The translations under genes and the position numbers were made by a program. This document shows, piece after piece, positions 8,479-17,505 of a stretch of DNA of 64,000 nucleotides. The stretch is from G965276675 sp965276675 (GTDB lineage: Bacteria > Acidobacteriota > Terriglobia > Terriglobales > Acidobacteriaceae), in contig OZ255624.1 in assembly GCA_965276675.1 (NCBI GenBank), positions 2,170,001 through 2,234,000 of the forward strand, written 5' to 3'. The notes under the pieces are model-generated. The model was not told the DNA's origin and made no database searches. It saw only the letters and a list, made by a program, of their open reading frames with translations. Numbering within the stretch: position 1 is the stretch's first letter; each line of letters starts with the position of its first letter.

Positions 8479-10410
8479 CTAAAGCAGATGCAGCAGCAGC
8501 TGGTTGGTAGCCAACGCGGCCAGGTAGGCCAGCACGGTCATATAGCAGAACTGGAGCGCCGGCCACTTCAGGCTATTGGTCTCGCGGTGCACGATGGCCA
8601 GGGTGGAGGTGCACTGCATCGCAAAGGCGAAGAAGACAACCAGGGCCACAGCACCGGCCAGAGTCATATCGTGACGGAGAGCAGCCTGTAGGCCGAGCGA
8701 GTGCGTGACCGGATCGACGCCATAGAGCGTGCCCAGGGTGCCGACGATGACCTCGCGGGCGATGATCGAGCTGAGAAGCCCGATGCCGATCTTCCAGTTG
8801 AAGCCGAGTGGGTGGATCACTGGTTCGATCCAGTGGCCCAAGCGGCCAATCAGGCTTCCTGTGAGGTCGGAGAAGTTGCCACCGTGGAGCGGCAGCACGC
8901 TCATCACCCAAAGCACAAAAGTGACGGCCAGGATGATGGTGCCGGCCTTGCGCACGAAAAGCTTACTGCGATCGTAAAGCCGCAGAGCGAGCGAGCGGAC
9001 GGTGGGCCAGCGATACTGGGGCAACTCAAGGATAAAGGGCGCGGAAGAGGCCTTCAGGATCGAGGACTTCAGCATGCGTGCGGTGCCCAGAGCGGCGAGA
9101 AATCCCAACACATAGAGGCCGAGCATGACCGAAGCACGCAGGCCAATCAGAGGGCCGAGAAGATGGCGGTCCGGAATAAAGGCCGCGATCATGAGGGTAT
9201 AGATCGGCAGACGGGCCGAGCAGGTCATGAAGGGTGCAACCAGGATGGTGGCCAGGCGGTCACGCTTGTTTTCGATGGTGCGGGTGGCCATAATCGCCGG
9301 AACAGCACAGGCGTAAGCCGAGAGAAGTGGGATGAAGGCCTTGCCATTCAGCCCGATAGCGCGCATCACGCGGTCGGCGATCAGGGCAGCGCGGGCCAGA
9401 TAGCCCGAATCTTCCAGAATGCCAATGAATAGAAAGAGCAGCAGGATCTGCGGCAAAAAAACCAGCACAGCTTGCACGCCATTCCATAGGCCATCGCGCA
9501 CGAGCGCCTGCATCCAGCCGTAAGGTAGATAGCTGGTGATGACCGTGCCAAGATGAGTGAACACGTCTCCCAGCAAGTCTGAGAGCGGCTGGCCGATGCT
9601 GAAGACGACCTGAAAGACAGTGACGACTACCGCCAGGAAGATGAGCGGCCCCCAGACACGATGGAGCAGCACGGAATCCAGCCGGCGCGTCCAGATCGGG
9701 GAGGCGGGTGCCTTGTACTTGGTACGGGTGCTGACCTGGGTCGCCCATTTGCGGCACGATGCCGGGCTTTGCAGAACTGGCAACTGCGGTGACGAGATGG
9801 GGTACTTGGGCTTGTCGCTGTTCTGGTCGAGGAAGCGCGTGATGGCGTCCATCCCCGTGCCACGGGCGGCGCTGATCAGCGCTACGGGCCGTCCGAGTTC
9901 GTGGGCGAGGGCGAGAGTATCGGCTGAGCCACCCCGCGCCTCCATCAAATCTGCCATGTTCAACAGCACGATGGTCGGCAGGCCAAGTGCCAGAATCGGC
10001 CCCGCCAGCATTAGTTGGCGGCTGAGGTGCAGGGAATCCAGCACCAGAAGGACGGCGTCTGGAAGGGGTACCCCGGGCATCTTGCCGGTAAGCACGTCGA
10101 CGGCAACCCGGGCGTCCTCGGAGTAGGTGGCCAGGCTGTAGATACCCGGGAGATCGATCAGCGTGAGGTCGGGGCGACCGATGCCGCTCATGCGTCCGGA
10201 GTGATGCTCGACGGTGACGCCTGGGTAGTTGGCGACCTTCTGCCGTAGTCCTGTCAATCGATTGAAAAGAGTAGACTTGCCGGAGTTGGGCGGCCCAATG
10301 AGAGCGATGGTCCGGAGCTTGCCGCGGAGCGTCGCAGGGACCTTTCCCGGTGGCGGCAACGGCTCAATCTGGACAGCGGCACCGCCGCCCGGTGGTGTAC
10401 AACAGCTCAT
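8479..10410 (-). CDS. feoB: Ferrous iron transport GTPase/permease FeoB
   Basis: 643 residues. The N-terminal G domain has G1 GPPNSGKST (39-46), G2 region GVTVEHHSG, G3 DLPGIYS, G4 NMAD and G5 SAARGTG. It is followed by the membrane domain with two Gate-type segments (IPLLSAYACAVPAIMATRTI and the FMTCSARLPIY region) and about eight helices. It imports Fe2+ across the inner membrane. At 643 residues it is shorter than E. coli FeoB (773) but within the family range. Its start overlaps the feoA stop by 4 nt, so the two are translationally coupled. The N-terminus (MSCCTPPGGG) carries a Cys pair of unknown significance. Confidence 0.95.
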   Translation of the reverse strand: MSCCTPPGGGAAVQIEPLPPPGKVPATLRGKLRTIALIGPPNSGKSTLFNRLTGLRQKVANYPGVTVEHHSGRMSGIGRPDLTLIDLPGIYSLATYSEDARVAVDVLTGKMPGVPLPDAVLLVLDSLHLSRQLMLAGPILALGLPTIVLLNMADLMEARGGSADTLALAHELGRPVALISAARGTGMDAITRFLDQNSDKPKYPISSPQLPVLQSPASCRKWATQVSTRTKYKAPASPIWTRRLDSVLLHRVWGPLIFLAVVVTVFQVVFSIGQPLSDLLGDVFTHLGTVITSYLPYGWMQALVRDGLWNGVQAVLVFLPQILLLFLFIGILEDSGYLARAALIADRVMRAIGLNGKAFIPLLSAYACAVPAIMATRTIENKRDRLATILVAPFMTCSARLPIYTLMIAAFIPDRHLLGPLIGLRASVMLGLYVLGFLAALGTARMLKSSILKASSAPFILELPQYRWPTVRSLALRLYDRSKLFVRKAGTIILAVTFVLWVMSVLPLHGGNFSDLTGSLIGRLGHWIEPVIHPLGFNWKIGIGLLSSIIAREVIVGTLGTLYGVDPVTHSLGLQAALRHDMTLAGAVALVVFFAFAMQCTSTLAIVHRETNSLKWPALQFCYMTVLAYLAALATNQLLLHLL

Positions 10411-10670
10411 CTGCCCGGTCCAGTTTTGGTTGTCCCGGCCTCGATCAAGTCAGGTTCTATCAGAATGTGACGAGCGGTCTCCTGGCGAAGAGCGATCTCC
10501 GCGCCTTCGATCCGGTACACTGTGGGATCGCCGGCCGGAGCGCGGCGGAGCGCCTCCACCACGGCTTCGGGCAGGAATCCGAGGTGCATAAGATGGTCCT
10601 GGATATCGTCGGGCAGGTTGAGCGAGGTGACTATGGCCGAGGTTCCGATCTTCAGATCACTGAGTGCCAT
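10407..10670 (-). CDS. feoA: FeoA, SH3-like accessory protein of ferrous iron uptake
   Basis: 87 residues from ATG 10670 (MALSDLKIGTSAIV), the usual FeoA start. The frame is open to 10754, but that extension would begin within four bases of the Fur-like site and has no family similarity. The FeoA fold is seen in LPDDIQDHLMHLGFLPEAVVEAL, then PTVYRIEGAEIALRQETARHI. FeoA supports FeoB activity at the cytoplasmic face. It is the first gene of a feoAB operon, overlapping feoB by 4 nt. Confidence 0.88.
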   Translation of the reverse strand: MALSDLKIGTSAIVTSLNLPDDIQDHLMHLGFLPEAVVEALRRAPAGDPTVYRIEGAEIALRQETARHILIEPDLIEAGTTKTGPGR

Positions 10671-10757
10671 TTCGCTGTACTCGTTTCCCAACTCTGCCAA
10701 TGGCGACCTTTCAAGTCGTATTTCCACTATACGACCAGAACAGTCCAAGTTCAAAGT

Positions 10758-10772
10758 GGAGAATAGTTATCA
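10758..10772. promoter_or_regulatory. Fur-box-like operator upstream of feoA
   Basis: On the minus strand the site reads TGATAACTATTCTCC, matching 11 of the 14 specified positions of the 7-1-7 Fur consensus TGATAATNATTATCA. It lies about 90 bp upstream of feoA, in the 119-bp gap shared with the divergent gene at 10790, and could control both. No footprint evidence is implied. Confidence 0.5.
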
Positions 10773-10789
10773 AAGGGAGCGTGGCTTCC

Positions 10790-11092
10790 ATGACGCTTGA
10801 TGAGTTTGAGGCGACACTTCTGGCGGCGACTCCACAGGACCGCTTTCCTCCCCTGTTGGCCGCTATGTGGTGGGTGGGCAAGGAACACTGGGGGCGCGCG
10901 CACGAGATCGCCCAGGACGACAGCAGTGACATGGCTGCTTGGATCCATGCGTATCTGCACAGGAAAGAAGGCGATAGCTGGAACGCTGGCTACTGGTACA
11001 GGCGCGCCCGGCGCACGCCCAGCACCTTGTCGCTTGACGAGGAGTGGCGGGAGATCGTGACGGAGCTGCTGGACACCGCCGGGCTGGATTAA
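10790..11092 (+). CDS. Conserved hypothetical protein, 100 aa
   Basis: 100 residues from ATG 10790 (MTLDEFEATLLAA), preceded by AAAGGGAG. An open extension to 10664 was rejected because it covers the divergent promoter region. It is soluble and mostly helical, with a conserved-looking core WWVGKEHWGRAHEIAQDD, AWIHAYLHRKEGD and NAGYWYRRA; short proteins with this core recur in many proteobacteria and acidobacteria without assigned function. It diverges from feoAB and shares the Fur-like site, so iron-linked regulation is possible. Confidence 0.75.
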   Translation: MTLDEFEATLLAATPQDRFPPLLAAMWWVGKEHWGRAHEIAQDDSSDMAAWIHAYLHRKEGDSWNAGYWYRRARRTPSTLSLDEEWREIVTELLDTAGLD

Positions 11093-11104
11093 CGAGAAAC
11101 TCTC

Positions 11105-11851
11105 TTAACCACCAAGCGGGGGGAGTTTGTCGGAGGCTCCAAGGATGAAGATAATGCCGACGACAAAGCTGTAAACCGCGCCACCAACAGCCACCCAACG
11201 GAAGAGTTGCGGGCGATGATGGCTGGCGCCAAAGACGCCGCCAAGGGTCGCGGTCATGGCAGCATTCATCAGGATGAGGCCGGCCGCGAAGGCCGCCAGG
11301 CCCATGAAGCCGCGGGCCGGACCACCAAGGCTGGCCGCCAGCAGGAAGAGCATAAGCTGGCTGGGCGTCTCGGCCCCCAGCCCGTGCAGCACGCCGATGG
11401 TGAAGACCGACCCACCAGAATAATTCCAGTGAAAGGGATCGGGCTTGGGTGTCTCCGGACGAAAGAAGCGGACGGCGCGCCACCGCGCCCAACGAAAGGC
11501 CGAGATCAGTAGGGCGATGCGGCTCTCCAAAGCGCGATGCGAATGGGCGTGCTTCATTAGGTTGCCAACGACAAGAAACCCGAGCACGACGAGGGTGACG
11601 CCGATAAGTCGTTCGGCCCAGGCATCGAGCCGGGCAGGGAGGGGTAGGTGCAGCATGATGACAGCCGCGCCCAGGATGACCACCGTTGCCGCATGGCCTA
11701 CCGCGTACGTGACGCCAAGGCGCATGCCCTGCTTCCACGAGCGCTGTACCGCTGTGATGTCCGAGATGGCGGCCAGGTGATCGTAGTCGAAGCCATGACG
11801 AAGCCCTAGCACGGCACACGAGACGAGGGCGAGACCGATCTTCCAATCCAT
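11105..11851 (-). CDS. NicO/UreH-type nickel-cobalt or related metal transporter
   Basis: 248 residues from ATG 11851 (MDWKIGLALV); the frame is open to 11890 and neither start has a clear ribosome-binding site. It has six or seven membrane segments. The first carries RHGFDYDHLAAI, the HX4DH nickel/cobalt-permease signature. A second polar motif is FTIGVLHGLGAETPSQ. A cytoplasmic His-containing loop (KHAHSHRALES) sits in the middle. The family moves Ni2+ or Co2+, but specificity cannot be read from sequence. It converges with the small gene downstream of the Fur-like site. Confidence 0.8.
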   Translation of the reverse strand: MDWKIGLALVSCAVLGLRHGFDYDHLAAISDITAVQRSWKQGMRLGVTYAVGHAATVVILGAAVIMLHLPLPARLDAWAERLIGVTLVVLGFLVVGNLMKHAHSHRALESRIALLISAFRWARWRAVRFFRPETPKPDPFHWNYSGGSVFTIGVLHGLGAETPSQLMLFLLAASLGGPARGFMGLAAFAAGLILMNAAMTATLGGVFGASHHRPQLFRWVAVGGAVYSFVVGIIFILGASDKLPPLGG

Positions 11852-11963
11852 AAGGTGTGACCGGTTAGACGAACGACCGGGCACGGTCATTGTAGCCCGT
11901 GGCGTTGTCCTGTCTCTCTGGCCTGTTTATCCCACGACTCACCGCGGTGTTGTGTCTGCCGGT

Positions 11964-12491
11964 CTATCGGGAGGTGGCCAGCCGCACGAGCTGTTCGACA
12001 GGCTCGCGCGGGCCAAGGATGGAGACGTCGGGCAGGGTGCCGCGGGCCATCGCCACTTCGTCGCAGTGGTAGAGCCGCGGGCAGTTCTGGCAGTCCTTAT
12101 AGATTTTGTCGGGCAGCGCGGCGCGGTCTTTGACTTCGAAGAAGCCGTGGTGCTCGAAGAACTTCGGGATGCGGGTAAAGAGGCAGACGCAGCCTACGCC
12201 ATGCTGTTCCGCTTCATCGAGCAGCGCGAAGAGAAGCTGGCCTCCTGCTCCCTGACCGTGCGTCTCGGGCCGGACAACGATCGAGCGCACCTCGGCCAAG
12301 TGCGGACCGTAGAGGTGGAGAGCGCCGCAGCCGAGGAAGGCGCCGTCATCGTCTTCGGCTACTTGGAAGTCGCGGATGTTTTCGCAGATTTCCGCGAAGC
12401 TGCGGCGGAGGAGCGTGCCATCGGCGGAGAGGCTGTTGATCAGGTCGCAGACGTGCTCGGCATCCCCCAGCCGCGCTTTACGTACCAGCAT
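11964..12491 (-). CDS. argA: GNAT acetyltransferase, short ArgA-type N-acetylglutamate synthase
   Basis: 175 residues. GNAT fold: VRKARLGDAEHVCDLI, ALHLYGPHLAEVRSIVV, the acetyl-CoA loop RPETHGQGAGGQLL and FTRIPKFFEHHGF. The C-terminal block LPDKIYKDCQNCPRLYHCDE is typical of stand-alone N-acetylglutamate synthases lacking the kinase-like domain. It would make N-acetylglutamate, the first step of arginine synthesis. It overlaps argH by 14 nt and is the last gene of the arg operon. No argJ is seen in the cluster, so a separate synthase is needed, which supports this call over a generic GNAT. Confidence 0.8.
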   Translation of the reverse strand: MLVRKARLGDAEHVCDLINSLSADGTLLRRSFAEICENIRDFQVAEDDDGAFLGCGALHLYGPHLAEVRSIVVRPETHGQGAGGQLLFALLDEAEQHGVGCVCLFTRIPKFFEHHGFFEVKDRAALPDKIYKDCQNCPRLYHCDEVAMARGTLPDVSILGPREPVEQLVRLATSR

Positions 12492-13932
12492 GGGCGGCCT
12501 CCAGGGTATAAGCAGGGTTGGCGTTCTCTGTCACGCGCCTCACGTCCTGGCGAGCCTCTCCCAGTGCTGCCTTTACCCGTGCGACAGCCGTGCCGCCGAT
12601 CACATCATGGCAGTCCAGCGTTCCTTCAAGCGTAATGGCGGCGAAGAAGTCCGCGTCGAAGGCGGGATCGAACTGATGGAGTTCGTCGAGCGTAAGCGCG
12701 TTCAGCTCGCAGCCTTTTTCCAAACAGTAACGGACAGCTGCTCCGATCTTCTCGTGCGCTTTGCGGAAGGGAATGCCTTTCCCGACGAGATAGGTGGCGG
12801 CGGCCATCGCGTTCAGGAAGCCGCTCTCGCAGGCAGCCCGCATGCGGTCCGTACGGAAGGCGAGCGCGGGTGTGAAGCGTGCCAGAAGATCGAGCATGAG
12901 CACCACCTCACGCGAGGCGGTAAAGACCGGCTCCTGCGTCTCTTGGAGATCTTTGTTATAGGCGAGTGGCAGGCCTTTGATTTGCATCGTGACTGCCTGC
13001 GCGGCTCCGTTAATGCGGCCTGCCTTGCCCCGTATCAGTTCGGTAAGGTCGGGATTTTTCTTCTGCGGCATCGCGCTCGATCCGGTTGAGAACGCCTCCG
13101 GAAGTTCCACGAAGCCAAACTCTGCGGTGGCGAAGAGCGTGACCTCCTCCGCGAAGCGGCTGGCATGGAGCGCGATGACGGTGAGCACCTGCAGGTATTC
13201 AAGGACGAAGTCGCGATCACTGGTCGCGTCCATGCTGTTGGCCGTGGGCGCCGTGAAGCCGAGCGAGCGTGCGGCAATCGTGCGATCGAGCGCGAGCGTG
13301 GCGCCTGCGACCGCACCGGAACCGAGCGGGCAGCGGTTCAGCCGGTCGGAACAGTCATGGAGACGGCTCGCATCGCGCAGGAGCATCTGCACGTAGGCGA
13401 GCAGCCAGTGCGCCACTAATACCGGCTCGGCACGCTGCAGGTGCGTGTAGGAGGGCATGGCAGCGGTGCCCGCGTTTTCAGCGAGTTGGAGCAATGCGCT
13501 GGCCCACCGTGCCAGCGAGGCGCAGAGCTCTTCACAATGCGCACGGATGTAGAGGCGCAGATCGGTGGCGATCTGCTCGTTGCGGCTGCGGCCCGTGTGG
13601 AGCTTCAATCCGAGATTGCCAACCTGCTCGACCAACGCCAGCTCAACGAAGTGGTGGATGTCTTCCATGCCCGCGAAGACGCCCATCCACTCGGGTAGTG
13701 AGCCTATATGGTTTTGGCTTCCGGAAGAATCCCAGCGCGCAAGGATGACGTCGAGACCACGCATGATCTCGGCGTGCTCGGCTGCGGAAAGGACGCCGGC
13801 TGCGTGGATCGCAGCAGCATGCGCCTGGCTGGCGGCCACTTCATAGGGAAGCAGCTGCCAGTCAAAGCTGAAGGAGCGTTGCCAGTCTTCAAACACCGGG
13901 TCCAGCGGCTCGCGAAAGCGGCCCGACCACAT
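12478..13932 (-). CDS. argH: Argininosuccinate lyase
   Basis: 484 residues from ATG 13932 (MWSGRFREPLDPVFEDWQ); an open extension to 14205 overlaps argG and is not homologous. It cleaves argininosuccinate to arginine and fumarate. Family marks are HTGRSRNEQIATDLRL, the signature loop GSSAMPQKKNPD carrying the catalytic serine, and TSDRDFVLEYLQ. Its start lies 2 nt after the argG stop. An in-frame GAGGT within the argG end serves as ribosome-binding site, so the genes are coupled. Its length fits the family (about 460). Confidence 0.96.
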   Translation of the reverse strand: MWSGRFREPLDPVFEDWQRSFSFDWQLLPYEVAASQAHAAAIHAAGVLSAAEHAEIMRGLDVILARWDSSGSQNHIGSLPEWMGVFAGMEDIHHFVELALVEQVGNLGLKLHTGRSRNEQIATDLRLYIRAHCEELCASLARWASALLQLAENAGTAAMPSYTHLQRAEPVLVAHWLLAYVQMLLRDASRLHDCSDRLNRCPLGSGAVAGATLALDRTIAARSLGFTAPTANSMDATSDRDFVLEYLQVLTVIALHASRFAEEVTLFATAEFGFVELPEAFSTGSSAMPQKKNPDLTELIRGKAGRINGAAQAVTMQIKGLPLAYNKDLQETQEPVFTASREVVLMLDLLARFTPALAFRTDRMRAACESGFLNAMAAATYLVGKGIPFRKAHEKIGAAVRYCLEKGCELNALTLDELHQFDPAFDADFFAAITLEGTLDCHDVIGGTAVARVKAALGEARQDVRRVTENANPAYTLEAAHAGT

Positions 13933-13934
13933 CT

Positions 13935-15149
13935 TCACTTTACGACCTCTTTCGTCCGCTGCAGCAGCCGGGCGCGTGTGCGTGCGGGCAGGCCAAGGAT
14001 CTGGATGAAGCCCTTCGCGTCCTTCTGGTCGTAGGTATCGCCCATGGTGAAGGAGGAGAGGTCGGTCGAATAGAGCGAGTACTCCGAGGCACGGCTCACG
14101 ACACTGACGTTTCCCTTGTAGAGGGATAATGTAACCGTACCGGTAATATTTGCTTGCGTGCTCTCGACGAAGGCATCGAGCGCCTCCCGCAAAGGTGTGA
14201 ACCACAGGCCGTTATAGACTAGGTCGGCATAGCGCAGCGCGACGTGCTGCTTATAGTGCGAGACCTCGCGGTCCAGCGCCAGTGCCTCGAGCTCCCGGTG
14301 TGTGGCAACGATCAGCGTGCCGCCGGGAGTCTCGTAACAGCCACGGCTCTTGATGCCAACGAAGCGATTCTCCACCAGGTCGATGCGGCCGATCGCGTTG
14401 CGGGCGCCAATCTCGTTGAGCAGCTCGATCAGCTGGACGGGTGGTAGCTGCATACCGTCTACCGAAACCGGGATGCCGGCTTGAAAGCCAATCGTCACCT
14501 GCTCGGCGCGATCGGGCGCCGCTTCGGGCGAGCGCGTCATGGTCCAGGTGGTCGCGAGCGGAGCATTGCCGGCGTCCTCCAGCTCGCCACCTTCGTGGCT
14601 CACGTGCCAGAGATTGCGGTCGCGCGAGTGGATCTTCTCGCGGCTGGCGGCGACGGAGATGCCGTGTGCCTCCGCGTAGTCAAGGCACTCCTCGCGGCTG
14701 TTCAGAGTCCACTCACGCCATGGCGCGATGACCTTCAGCTCGGGCGCAAGCGCCTGGTATGCGTGCTCGAAGCGCACCTGATCGTTCCCTTTTCCGGTGC
14801 AGCCGTGGGCGACGGCGCCCGCGCCCTCTTCGAGTGCGACCTGCACCTGATGCTTAGCGATCACAGGGCGCGCAATCGATGTGCCGAGCAGATACTTGTT
14901 CTCGTAAACGGCGCCGGACTTGACCGTGGGCCAGACGTACTCGCGCACGAACTCCTCGCGCAGATCGCGCACGACCGCCTTTTTCGCCCCCGTTTTGTAG
15001 GCCTTTTCGACGACGGCGTCCAGGTCCTCACCCTGGCCGACGTCGGCAATCATGGCGATAACATCCATGCCGTAGTTTTCATTGATCCACGGAATGATGA
15101 TGGAGGTGTCGAGACCTCCCGAATATGCAAGAACGACTTTGTTAGACAT
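13935..15149 (-). CDS. argG: Argininosuccinate synthase
   Basis: 404 residues. It ligates citrulline and aspartate with ATP. The N-terminal PP-loop AYSGGLDTS (residues 9-17) binds ATP. Other family blocks are GCTGKGNDQVRFE, APWREW and VSHEGGELEDAG. The start is fixed by GAAGGAGAG eight bases before ATG 15149. It is followed by argH with 2-nt spacing and preceded by argF with a 27-nt gap. Full length for the family. Confidence 0.97.
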   Translation of the reverse strand: MSNKVVLAYSGGLDTSIIIPWINENYGMDVIAMIADVGQGEDLDAVVEKAYKTGAKKAVVRDLREEFVREYVWPTVKSGAVYENKYLLGTSIARPVIAKHQVQVALEEGAGAVAHGCTGKGNDQVRFEHAYQALAPELKVIAPWREWTLNSREECLDYAEAHGISVAASREKIHSRDRNLWHVSHEGGELEDAGNAPLATTWTMTRSPEAAPDRAEQVTIGFQAGIPVSVDGMQLPPVQLIELLNEIGARNAIGRIDLVENRFVGIKSRGCYETPGGTLIVATHRELEALALDREVSHYKQHVALRYADLVYNGLWFTPLREALDAFVESTQANITGTVTLSLYKGNVSVVSRASEYSLYSTDLSSFTMGDTYDQKDAKGFIQILGLPARTRARLLQRTKEVVK

Positions 15150-15176
15150 GAATCTCTCCTTCTCTGAATACTGCAG

Positions 15177-16253
15177 TTATCTAAGTACCGGGGAGGCGGC
15201 ACGCTTGCGCGCGGAACCGGGCGCCTTGCGGCGTGGTGGCATGCCGGCGCCAAGCAGCATGAGCAGTAGAGCTTTCTGCGCGTGCATGCGGTTCTCTGCC
15301 TGGTCGAAGACGATGGACTGCGGGCCGTCAAGCACCTGATCGGTGACTTCGGCGTTGCGATGCGCCGGCAGGCAATGCATAAACACGGCGTGGGGCGCGG
15401 CGTGTGCCATCAAGTCTTCATTGACCTGGTAGCGCTTGAAGAGGGGCGCGCGTTTGGTTGCCTCATGCTCAAAGCCCATGCTGGTGCAGATGTCGGTATA
15501 GATGGCGTCTGCTCCCTCCACCGCGGCGATGGGATCTTCCATTAGCGTAAGACTGCCGCCCATGGCACTAGAGAGAGCATTCGCCTGCGCCACGATCTCT
15601 CCCTTGGGGCCGTAGCTCTTCGGCGTCGCAACAGTGCAATGCGCGCCCAACAAGGCAGCGACGAGCATGAGCGAGTGGCAGACGTTGTTGCCGTCGCCGA
15701 TATAAACGAAGTTGAGGCCGCGCACGGTGCCGAACTTCTCTTCGAGCGTCATGAAGTCGGCGAGGGCCTGGCACGGGTGTTCCAGGTCGCTGAGCGCATT
15801 GATGACCGGCACCCTAGCGTGCTGGGCCATCTCGGTGATGGTCTCGTGCGCGTAGGTGCGCAGGACGAGGATGTCCGTCCAGCGCTCGACGTTCCGCGCC
15901 ATATCGCCGAGTGATTCGCGCTCGCCCAGCGGCGATTGCGTCTGGTCGACGAAGATAGCCGAGCCGCCGAGCGTGTTGATCGCGGCCTCAAAAGTCAAGC
16001 GCGTGCGCAAGGAAGCCTTCTCAAAGAACATCACCATCTGCTTGGCATCGAGCGCCGAGCGATACGCCTTCGGACGCGCTTTGACGGCATGCGCCAGCTT
16101 CAGAATCGCGCTCGCTTCTCCTGAAGAGAGGTCAGCGATGGAGCATAGATCGCGGCCAGCGAGCGAGGTAGCGGCAAACGCGAATGGGCCAGCAGCTTCT
16201 GTGGTCATCGCGGGAGATTCGGCGTCGTGCAGTAGAAAAGCTTTAGTTGCCAA
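15177..16253 (-). CDS. argF: Ornithine carbamoyltransferase (TTG start)
   Basis: 358 residues. It transfers the carbamoyl group to ornithine, giving citrulline. The carbamoyl-phosphate site reads FEKASLRTR, a Leu variant of the usual STRTR. LEHPCQALAD and the ornithine/catalytic motif HCLPAHR are intact, which argues against acetylornithine or succinylornithine variants. The start is taken as TTG 16253, which lies inside the argD stop region and is preceded by AGGAGG with 8-nt spacing; the next ATG (16208) has no ribosome-binding site. A Lys/Arg-rich C-terminal tail (MPPRRKAPGSARKRA) extends past the family core. Confidence 0.93.
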   Translation of the reverse strand: MATKAFLLHDAESPAMTTEAAGPFAFAATSLAGRDLCSIADLSSGEASAILKLAHAVKARPKAYRSALDAKQMVMFFEKASLRTRLTFEAAINTLGGSAIFVDQTQSPLGERESLGDMARNVERWTDILVLRTYAHETITEMAQHARVPVINALSDLEHPCQALADFMTLEEKFGTVRGLNFVYIGDGNNVCHSLMLVAALLGAHCTVATPKSYGPKGEIVAQANALSSAMGGSLTLMEDPIAAVEGADAIYTDICTSMGFEHEATKRAPLFKRYQVNEDLMAHAAPHAVFMHCLPAHRNAEVTDQVLDGPQSIVFDQAENRMHAQKALLLMLLGAGMPPRRKAPGSARKRAASPVLR

Positions 16254-17505
16254 TGCGGGTGCCTCCTGTGGCTCCAGCGTGCGCTGGGGCGTGCTCCGTA
16301 AGTAAATCGTTCAGTGCAGCGACCGCAGTGTCCACGTGCTCCCGCTCGAGAATGTAGGGCGGCAAAAAGCGAAGAACAGTCTCGCTGGTGCGGTTGAGGA
16401 TGATATGACGGTCGAGCATGGCGCGGGTGATGCCCTTGGCGAGCTCGGGGGAGTCAAGCTCGATGGCGAGCATCAGGCCCATGCCGCGTACTTCAGTGAT
16501 TGCTTCGTGCCCGAGGGCGAGTGTCTCCAGCTGCTGCTTGAAGTAAATACCAGTCTCGGTTACGTGATCGAGTAATTTCTCTGCGTCAAGGGCATCGATC
16601 ATTGCGATAGCAACGGCACACGCCAGCGGGCCGCCGCCGAAGGTGGTTCCGTGCAGGCCGGGTTGCATACCGCGCGCAGCTTCCTCAGTGCATAGCATGG
16701 CGCCGAGCGGTAGGCCACCGGCCAGTGGTTTGGCCAGCGTGGTAATGTCCGGCTGAACGCCGTAGTGCTGGTAAGCGCACCACTTACCGGTGCGTCCCAG
16801 GCCGGACTGAATCTCATCCGCGATGAGCAGCGCTCCGGTCGAGCGCGTGAGCTCGCGCGCGGCGTCCATGAACTCCTGCGAGACAGGCCGGATGCCGCCC
16901 TCGCCCTGAATGGCTTCGAGCAGGATGGCGCAGACGTCGCCGGAGAACTTTGCCTGCAGGTCGGCTACGTCATCGAAGCGCACGAACTCAACGCCAGGCA
17001 TCACGGGAGCGAAGGGCTCGCGATATTTGTCTTTGTGCGTAGTCGCGACCGAGCCCATGGTGCGGCCGTGGAAGCTGTGCTCGAGCGCCAGGAACTTCGT
17101 GCCAAGCTTTTTGCCGTCAGCACGTTGCACGCCGGCGTAGGCACGTGCCAGCTTCAGCGCGGCCTCCCAAGCCTCGGTGCCACTGTTGCAGAAGAAGGCC
17201 CGGTCCATGCCCGTTTTTGCAGTCAGGCGTGCTGCGAGCTCCGCCTGCCCCTCATGGAAGAACAGGTTCGAGATATGTAGCAGCTTGCGGCTTTGCTCAA
17301 CAATTGCAGCTTCTATGACAGGGTTGGCGTAGCCCAACGCGTTGACGCCGATGCCGCTCAGCAGGTCGAGATAGCGCTCGCCGTTTTCGTCGATGAGGTA
17401 GACGCCCTCACCCGCGACGAAGTGCAGCGGGTTGCGCTCATAGGTGGGCAGCAGAAGCCTTGCCTCCGCAGCTTGTAGGTTTGCGAGTTTTGTCAAAGTG
17501 TTCAC
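16243..17505 (-). CDS. argD: Acetylornithine aminotransferase
   Basis: 420 residues. This class III PLP aminotransferase converts N-acetylglutamate semialdehyde to N-acetylornithine. The signature region is LLIADEIQSGLGRTGKW, with the PLP lysine in TTLAKPLAGG and the substrate loop SGTEAWEAALKLAR. It starts at GTG 17505 with GGAGGT upstream, sharing GTGA with the argB stop. Downstream it overlaps the argF start by 11 nt. The tight overlaps imply coupled translation along the operon. Confidence 0.95.
   Translation of the reverse strand: MNTLTKLANLQAAEARLLLPTYERNPLHFVAGEGVYLIDENGERYLDLLSGIGVNALGYANPVIEAAIVEQSRKLLHISNLFFHEGQAELAARLTAKTGMDRAFFCNSGTEAWEAALKLARAYAGVQRADGKKLGTKFLALEHSFHGRTMGSVATTHKDKYREPFAPVMPGVEFVRFDDVADLQAKFSGDVCAILLEAIQGEGGIRPVSQEFMDAARELTRSTGALLIADEIQSGLGRTGKWCAYQHYGVQPDITTLAKPLAGGLPLGAMLCTEEAARGMQPGLHGTTFGGGPLACAVAIAMIDALDAEKLLDHVTETGIYFKQQLETLALGHEAITEVRGMGLMLAIELDSPELAKGITRAMLDRHIILNRTSETVLRFLPPYILEREHVDTAVAALNDLLTEHAPAHAGATGGTRIGN

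Noticed and set aside
8701..9432. 243-codon plus-strand frame inside feoB
   Set aside because: Antisense to conserved FeoB membrane segments and rich in low-complexity charged residues.
10863..11846. 327-codon minus-strand frame overlapping the NicO gene
   Set aside because: Arg/Pro/Cys-rich out-of-frame reading of the transporter, whose own frame carries the HX4DH motif.
15177..16253. N-acetylornithine or N-succinylornithine carbamoyltransferase because of the SLRTR variant
   Set aside because: HCLPAHR and HPCQALAD are of the ornithine type, and the operon makes ordinary citrulline via argG/argH.
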